A stretch of DNA of 64,000 nucleotides from Branchiostoma lanceolatum (Eukaryota > Chordata > Leptocardii > Amphioxiformes > Branchiostomatidae): assembly GCF_035083965.1 (NCBI RefSeq), contig NC_089738.1, positions 9,946,734 through 10,010,733 of the forward strand, given 5' to 3'. The notes under the pieces were generated by a model. It was given only the letters and a program-made list of their open reading frames with translations. It ran no database searches and was not told where the DNA came from. Shown piece after piece: positions 59,057 through 64,000 of the stretch. The stretch's first letter is position 1; every line of letters begins with the position of its first letter. Made by a program: the position numbers and the translations under genes.

Positions 59057-61398
59057 ACCATTTTATTGGGAGGGGTGTTTCTTTTCGCTAATGTTGGGTG
59101 TGACTATTTAGACGGAGGGGTGTTTTTCTTGCTAGTTTTCTTTTTTTGGTTTTCTTGCTAATTTTTTCTTGCTTTGGGTTGGGTGTGACCATTTTTACTG
59201 GAGGGATGTTGTTTTCACTAATGTGTGGGTGTGATAGATGGAAGTTATTAGTGTGGCGGTGTTGTGACCTTGCCGTTGGCACAAATGGACACAAGGCCCA
59301 CTGTACTAAAGGACGAGCAAGGTCCACTGAGCATCATGTTGTTGAGGTCTTGTCGAAAAGTAGGGGACGACAAGATCCCCAACGATAGAGGGTTAATAAA
59401 GATTTGTTATTTAATGTGATGTTGGATTAGAAAGTGTTGGAATCAATAATATTGGGGGTGGTTTTTGTCGCTAATGTTGGTTCCCTATATTTTGCCTAGT
59501 TTTGAGTTGGGTGTGACCATTTTGACCGGAGGGGTGGTTCTTGCCACTTATGTTAGGTGTAAGAGATGAATGTTATTAGTGTGGTGGTGTTGTGACCTTG
59601 CCGTTGGCACAAATGGACACAAGGCCCACTGTACTAAAGGACGAGCAAGGTCCACTGAGCATCATGTTGTTGTGGTCTTGTCGAAAAGTAGGGGACGACA
59701 AGATCCCCAACGATAGAGGGTTAATAAAGATTTGTTATTTAATGTGATGTTGGATTAGAAAGTGTTGGAATCAATAATATTGGGGGTGTTTTTTGTCGCT
59801 AATGTTGGTTCCCTATATTTTTCTTAGTTTTGGGTTGGGTGTGACCATTTTGACCGGAGGGGTAGTTTTTGCCACTAATGTTAGGTGTAAGAGATGAATG
59901 TTATTAGTGTGGTGGTGTTGTGACCTTGCCGTTGGCACAAATGGACACAAGGCCCACTGTACTAAAGGACGAGCAAGGTCCACTGAGCATCATGTTGTTG
60001 TGGTCTTGTCGAAAAGTAAGGGACGACAAGATCCCCAACGATAGAGGGTTAATAAAGATTTGTTATTTAATGTGATGTTGGATTAGAAAGTGTTGTAATC
60101 AATAATATTGGGGGTTTTTTGTCGCTAATGTTGGTTCCCTATATTTTGCTTTGTTTTGGGTTGGGTGTGACCATTTTGACCGGAGGGGTGATTTTTGCCA
60201 CTAATGTTAGGTGTAAGAGATGAATGTTATTAGTGTGGTGGTGTTGTGACCTTGCCGTTGGCACAAATGGACACAAGGCCCACTGTACTAAAGGACGAGC
60301 AAGGTCCACTGAGCATCATGTTGTTGTGGTCTCGTCGAAAAGTAAGGGACGACAAGATCCCAAACGATAGAGGGTTAATATAGATTTGTTATTTAATGTG
60401 ATGTTGGATTAGAAAGTGTTGTAATCAATAATATTAGGGTTGGTTTTTGTCGCTAATGTTGGTTTCCTATATTTTTCCTAGTTTTGGGTTGGGTGTGACC
60501 ATTTTGACCGGAGGGGTGATTTTTGCCACTTATGTTAGGTATAAGAGATGAAAGTTATTAGTGTGGTAATGTTGTGACCTTGCCGTTGGCACAAATGGAC
60601 ACAAGGCCCACTGTACTAAAGGACGAGCAAGGTCCACTGAGCATCATGTTGTTGTGGTCTTGTCGAAAAGTAAGGGACGACAAGATCCCCAACGATAGAG
60701 GGTTAATAAAGATTTGTTATTTAATGTGATGTTGGATTAGAAAGTGTTGGAATCAATAATATTGGGGTTTTTTTGTCGCTAATGTTGGTTCCCTATATTT
60801 TGCTTTGTTTTGGGTTGGATGTGACCATTTTGACAGGGGTGATTTTTGCCACTAATGTTAGGTGTAAGAGATGAATGTTATTAGTGTGGTGGTGTTGTGA
60901 CCTTGCCGTTGGCACAAATGGACACAAGGCCCACTGTACTAAAGGACGAGCAAGGTCCACTGAGCATCATGTTGTTGTGGTCTCGTCGAAAAGTAAGGGA
61001 CGACAAGATCCCAAACGATAGAGGGTTAATATAGATTTGTTATTTAATGTGATGTTGGATTAGAAAGTGTTGTAATCAATAATATTAGGGTTGGTTTTTG
61101 TCGCTAATGTTGGTTTCCCATATTTTTCCTAATTTTGGGTTGGGTGTGACCATTTTGACCGGAGGGGTGATTTTTGCCACTTATGTTAGGTATAAGAGAT
61201 GAAAGTTATTAGTGTGGTGATGTTGTGACCTTGCCGTTGGCACAAATGGACACAAGGCCCACTGTACTAAAGGACGAGCAAGGTCCACTGAGCATCATGT
61301 TGTTGTGATCTTGTCGAAAAGTAAGGGACGACAAGATCCCCAACGATAGAGGGTTAATATAGATTTGTTATTTAATGTGATGTTAAATTAGAAAGTGT
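59057..61398 (+). repeat. Satellite array, seven units of about 326 bp
   Basis: The anchor gaccttgccgttggcacaa occurs at 59267, 59593, 59922, 60248, 60576, 60899 and 61227, giving periods of 326, 329, 326, 328, 323 and 328. A partly degenerate lead-in from 59057 precedes the first anchor. Each unit has a core that is identical or almost identical (the anchor to 'gagcatcatgttgttg') and a more variable linker with G-run and T-run differences. Open frames across the array are incidental. Confidence 0.97.
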
Positions 61399-64000
61399 AG
61401 GAGACGTGATCTTAAACAACATGGCAGTTGTGGTCTTGTCAGAGATGTAGGGACGACAGCCACAAAAACAATGAACGATTAGTTTGTTTAATGGTGAGAT
61501 GGCCAATTAGCTTTTGGAATAAAATTAAGTCAATTTTGAAATGGTGAATACTTAAGACCCTTTCCTTCTTACAATAAAGAATGGCCGATGTATAAATACG
61601 GTTTCTTTTAGATGCCGATTTGAAGAGGACCACATCAAGGATAAAGAAATGACACAGAGACAAGGATCCCCGCATACTTACCAAGGGAGACGTAAACGTT
61701 ATAACACTGACTGATTATGACCTCATAATGTTGGCTTACTACGATCCTTATTAATTACTGAATGTCTCTATTGCTCTCTTGACCTTAATTTCCTAGTTTT
61801 ACAAATCTCTCGTCTCCTGTCTTACTCTGCTCACACAACATTGATTACTTTATCTCTTCGCTGCAGTTCACTTAAACAAATGAATAACCGTCAAAGAATT
61901 ATAGCACAACAATTAGCAGACTAATTCTAAAGTAACCGTTCCAAGTTTGGTAAGGAGTTGCACTGTAACTTCTTGGACGTAAGTGACGGAGTGAAATGTT
62001 ACTGCAGCTTGCAGTTGCATACACATTTGTATTGGGTTTCTACCATTCGTACATCCGGTTTGATTTTAACGAGGTTAATCACCTGTATTTTCTTTCATAA
62101 CGTTATACATGCAAAATCAGCTTCTAAAAGTTGCACACTAAAATAAACAACAAAATAGACAATACGTATTCGTTTGAATCAAATAAAGTGGACAACATGT
62201 GCACGCCAGTGTGTGGATTCTCTAAATCGTGTCAGGTAATGTCTGGTTGTAACAGCACAATCATTGTAACACGGCTTTGATGCTGGTCCGGCAGTGGAAG
62301 GTCTCCGGCGACCTCCCCTGCTGCGGTTAGAGTCTGTGTGGGAAACGGCCAGATTGTTCCAGGCCTGGATTGTTCCTCCCTAGTGCACGTGGATACCGGG
62401 TGCCCCGGATGACCTTGTAGTCCGGTATAGGGGACCTGTGCAGGGATCGAGAAAAAAACATTCAGAAACATATCAACCTGAATGCTCTCTTCTTTGGTTC
62501 TTGTCGTCTCTGAAGACGGTAGACAGCTTCGGTCGATTTAACCTCTTGAATTATTGACTTGAATTAGACTATCCCAAAATCATGATTGGCTTTTCTTTTT
62601 CAAAGTAGTTGGCGGTGGCGTGTTAGTCATGTAGTTGCTAGGTCCTACAGCCACAGGGAAACAAAATTTAGAATGTATGTGACACTGATAAGCTGTTTGA
62701 CATATTTCTTAGTACCTACGAATATGGCGTGTTATACTTACTTCAAGGTTTTGGAGTTCGATTAAAAAAATAGGGCTCGAAATTCGCATTTTAGTACAGG
62801 TAAAATTGTACTAATTTTATCTTTAGCTAGGAAAACAACATTTGGAGTTAAATATGCGTGAAACTGATAAGCAATTTCACAATTTTGGGTCGGCACTCTC
62901 ACGGCGATCTGGTCAATTTTACGTTTTTTTAATGGTATTTATTATATCTTCGAATTATTGTTTTATTGATTACAAATCTTTATAAGTATTCATAAATGTT
63001 TCTAACAAAAGAAAATACGAGAATACTATGTTTCAGAAGTTGTTCTGATCATTTGCAAACATTTCGAAAGTGACTGTCAAAAGAGATTTTTTTAATAGAT
63101 TTTAAATATAGATAGCCAGATAGGTTTATTTCATATTTCGAAATATTTCGAACTAATTATATAAAGATATGGGTCATTTGCCCCCCGTAACCGTGTTGTG
63201 ACTTGGAATGGGGTCCTTATGTCGCCGTGAGAGCGCGGCGAAAGCGCCGTCCAAGTGGAATGGGGGTATAACTGATACTTTAAGAATTGGACGAATGCGC
63301 CGTATCCTTTTTTTTTCTACATTTGTAATTATATTGAGCCCAACATACTGTTGGGCGCAATATATTGTGTTCGTATGGTTTCTTTCTCCTGTCAAATCTT
63401 GTTATCGACTCAGCTCGGTCGTCCCTGCACCAACTGAGCTGAAATTTGGTATACATGTAGAGTGGGTAAATACCCTGGGAGCATTATTTTTATTTTTTTC
63501 GATATTGACCTTGAACGTGAAATTATTGAGGTTTTTCTGACCAAAAACGTACATTTTGGCCTCCTGTGCTTTGGAAATACATCCAAATGACCTGAAATTT
63601 GCTATGGTGGTACATTGAACAAATATTTAAAGAATCCCATCGCACTTTTGGCATACAATACTTCGAAATGCGATTTTAGAGGGTGTTTTGGATCGGCTAT
63701 TTTCCTCATATGGGGTCACTGACCTAAAGGTCACATCTTTATTCATCTGGCCGGGTTGACTAATTCGGTCAGCCAATGAGAGAGCGCAGATTTATCAAGC
63801 TCAACCTGATTGGTTGAAATAGTCAATTTAATTAGGGGCACTACTAGTACTCTGACAGGTACAGACACAACTTCACTACTCCCTGGCTCACATCCTTGTG
63901 TTGTAAGTTATTGTTGTGTCCTACTGAAGTTATGTAAGTGCAATTGAGAAGGTTCAAAACTTTTCTGGTGGTATTTTTCGACACACACGGTGTTTTTCTT
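61399..64000. other. Right end of the window, no gene recognised
   Basis: A short array remnant (tggtcttgtc...gggacgac) lies at 61430-61455. The segment 62226-62470 is GC-richer and looks like a decayed retroelement piece without a clear domain. 63170-63700 contains repeated 'tgaaatttg' blocks and 'gagcgcggcgaaagcgccg', likely a dispersed repeat. No splice-linked coding exon was seen. Confidence 0.45.

Noticed and set aside
58808-59161. 117-codon open frame with a hydrophobic end
   Set aside because: Its second half is the degenerate lead-in of the satellite array; the hydrophobic residues come from T-rich repeat linker.
63208-63540. 110-codon open frame with hydrophobic stretches
   Set aside because: The sequence looks like a dispersed repeat (gagcgcggcgaaagcgccg and repeated tgaaatttg blocks), with no homologue recalled and no splice context.
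1-64000. CRISPR arrays, bacterial operons, phage genes or defence systems
   Set aside because: The window is eukaryotic, with spliced genes, poly(A) signals and SINE/LINE/MITE repeats. The only regular spaced repeats are microsatellites and the 326-bp satellite.

Overview
The window is nuclear DNA from an intron-rich animal genome, most likely a cephalochordate (amphioxus, Branchiostoma). This is inferred from five spliced genes that match chordate families closely, introns of 0.2-8 kb, and a very high density of short palindromic DNA transposons (MITEs), tRNA-derived SINEs, LINE pieces, a Penelope-like retroelement, microsatellites and a satellite array. Nothing suggests a bacterial or viral source. 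I placed all splice sites by eye from GT/AG signals, reading-frame continuity and similarity to human proteins recalled from memory.

Layout: (1) 1-3.5 kb holds a 5'-truncated CR1-like LINE on the minus strand. (2) 3538-6104 (+) is an SLC35A5-type nucleotide-sugar transporter in five exons. (3) 8566-13058 (-) is IQCG/DRC9, an axonemal nexin-dynein regulatory complex protein. (4) 14306-16101 (+) is ribosomal protein RPL35A. IQCG and RPL35A lie head to head around a promoter of about 100 bp with a CRE, a forkhead site and an X-box-like site. (5) 18622-23645 (+) is JMJD6, with its Fe-binding triad at the same residue numbers as human. (6) 25423-28738 is a decayed Penelope-like element with a 15-bp target-site duplication, 36 bp past a JMJD6 poly(A) signal. 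(7) 30151-33470 (+) is a GLS-type glutaminase whose whole catalytic region is one exon, with an ankyrin exon after a single intron. (8) 37093-52524 (-) is an SLC35F3/F4-type transporter in eight exons with an 8.2-kb first intron. (9) 52.5-64 kb has no recognisable gene. It holds MITEs, a 228-bp tandem duplication and a satellite of about 326 bp per unit, seven units long, with a two-unit higher-order structure.

The genes do not form a pathway. The biologically linked pair is IQCG/RPL35A: a ciliary gene and a housekeeping gene share a promoter, and human has the same neighbours at 3q29 (recalled, to be verified). Much of the unusual structure comes from transposons: four MITE insertions with exact 9-bp target duplications, one of which abuts the 3' coding end of the SLC35F gene and could supply an alternative C-terminus, and a 30-nt frame-preserving candidate microexon in the glutaminase intron.
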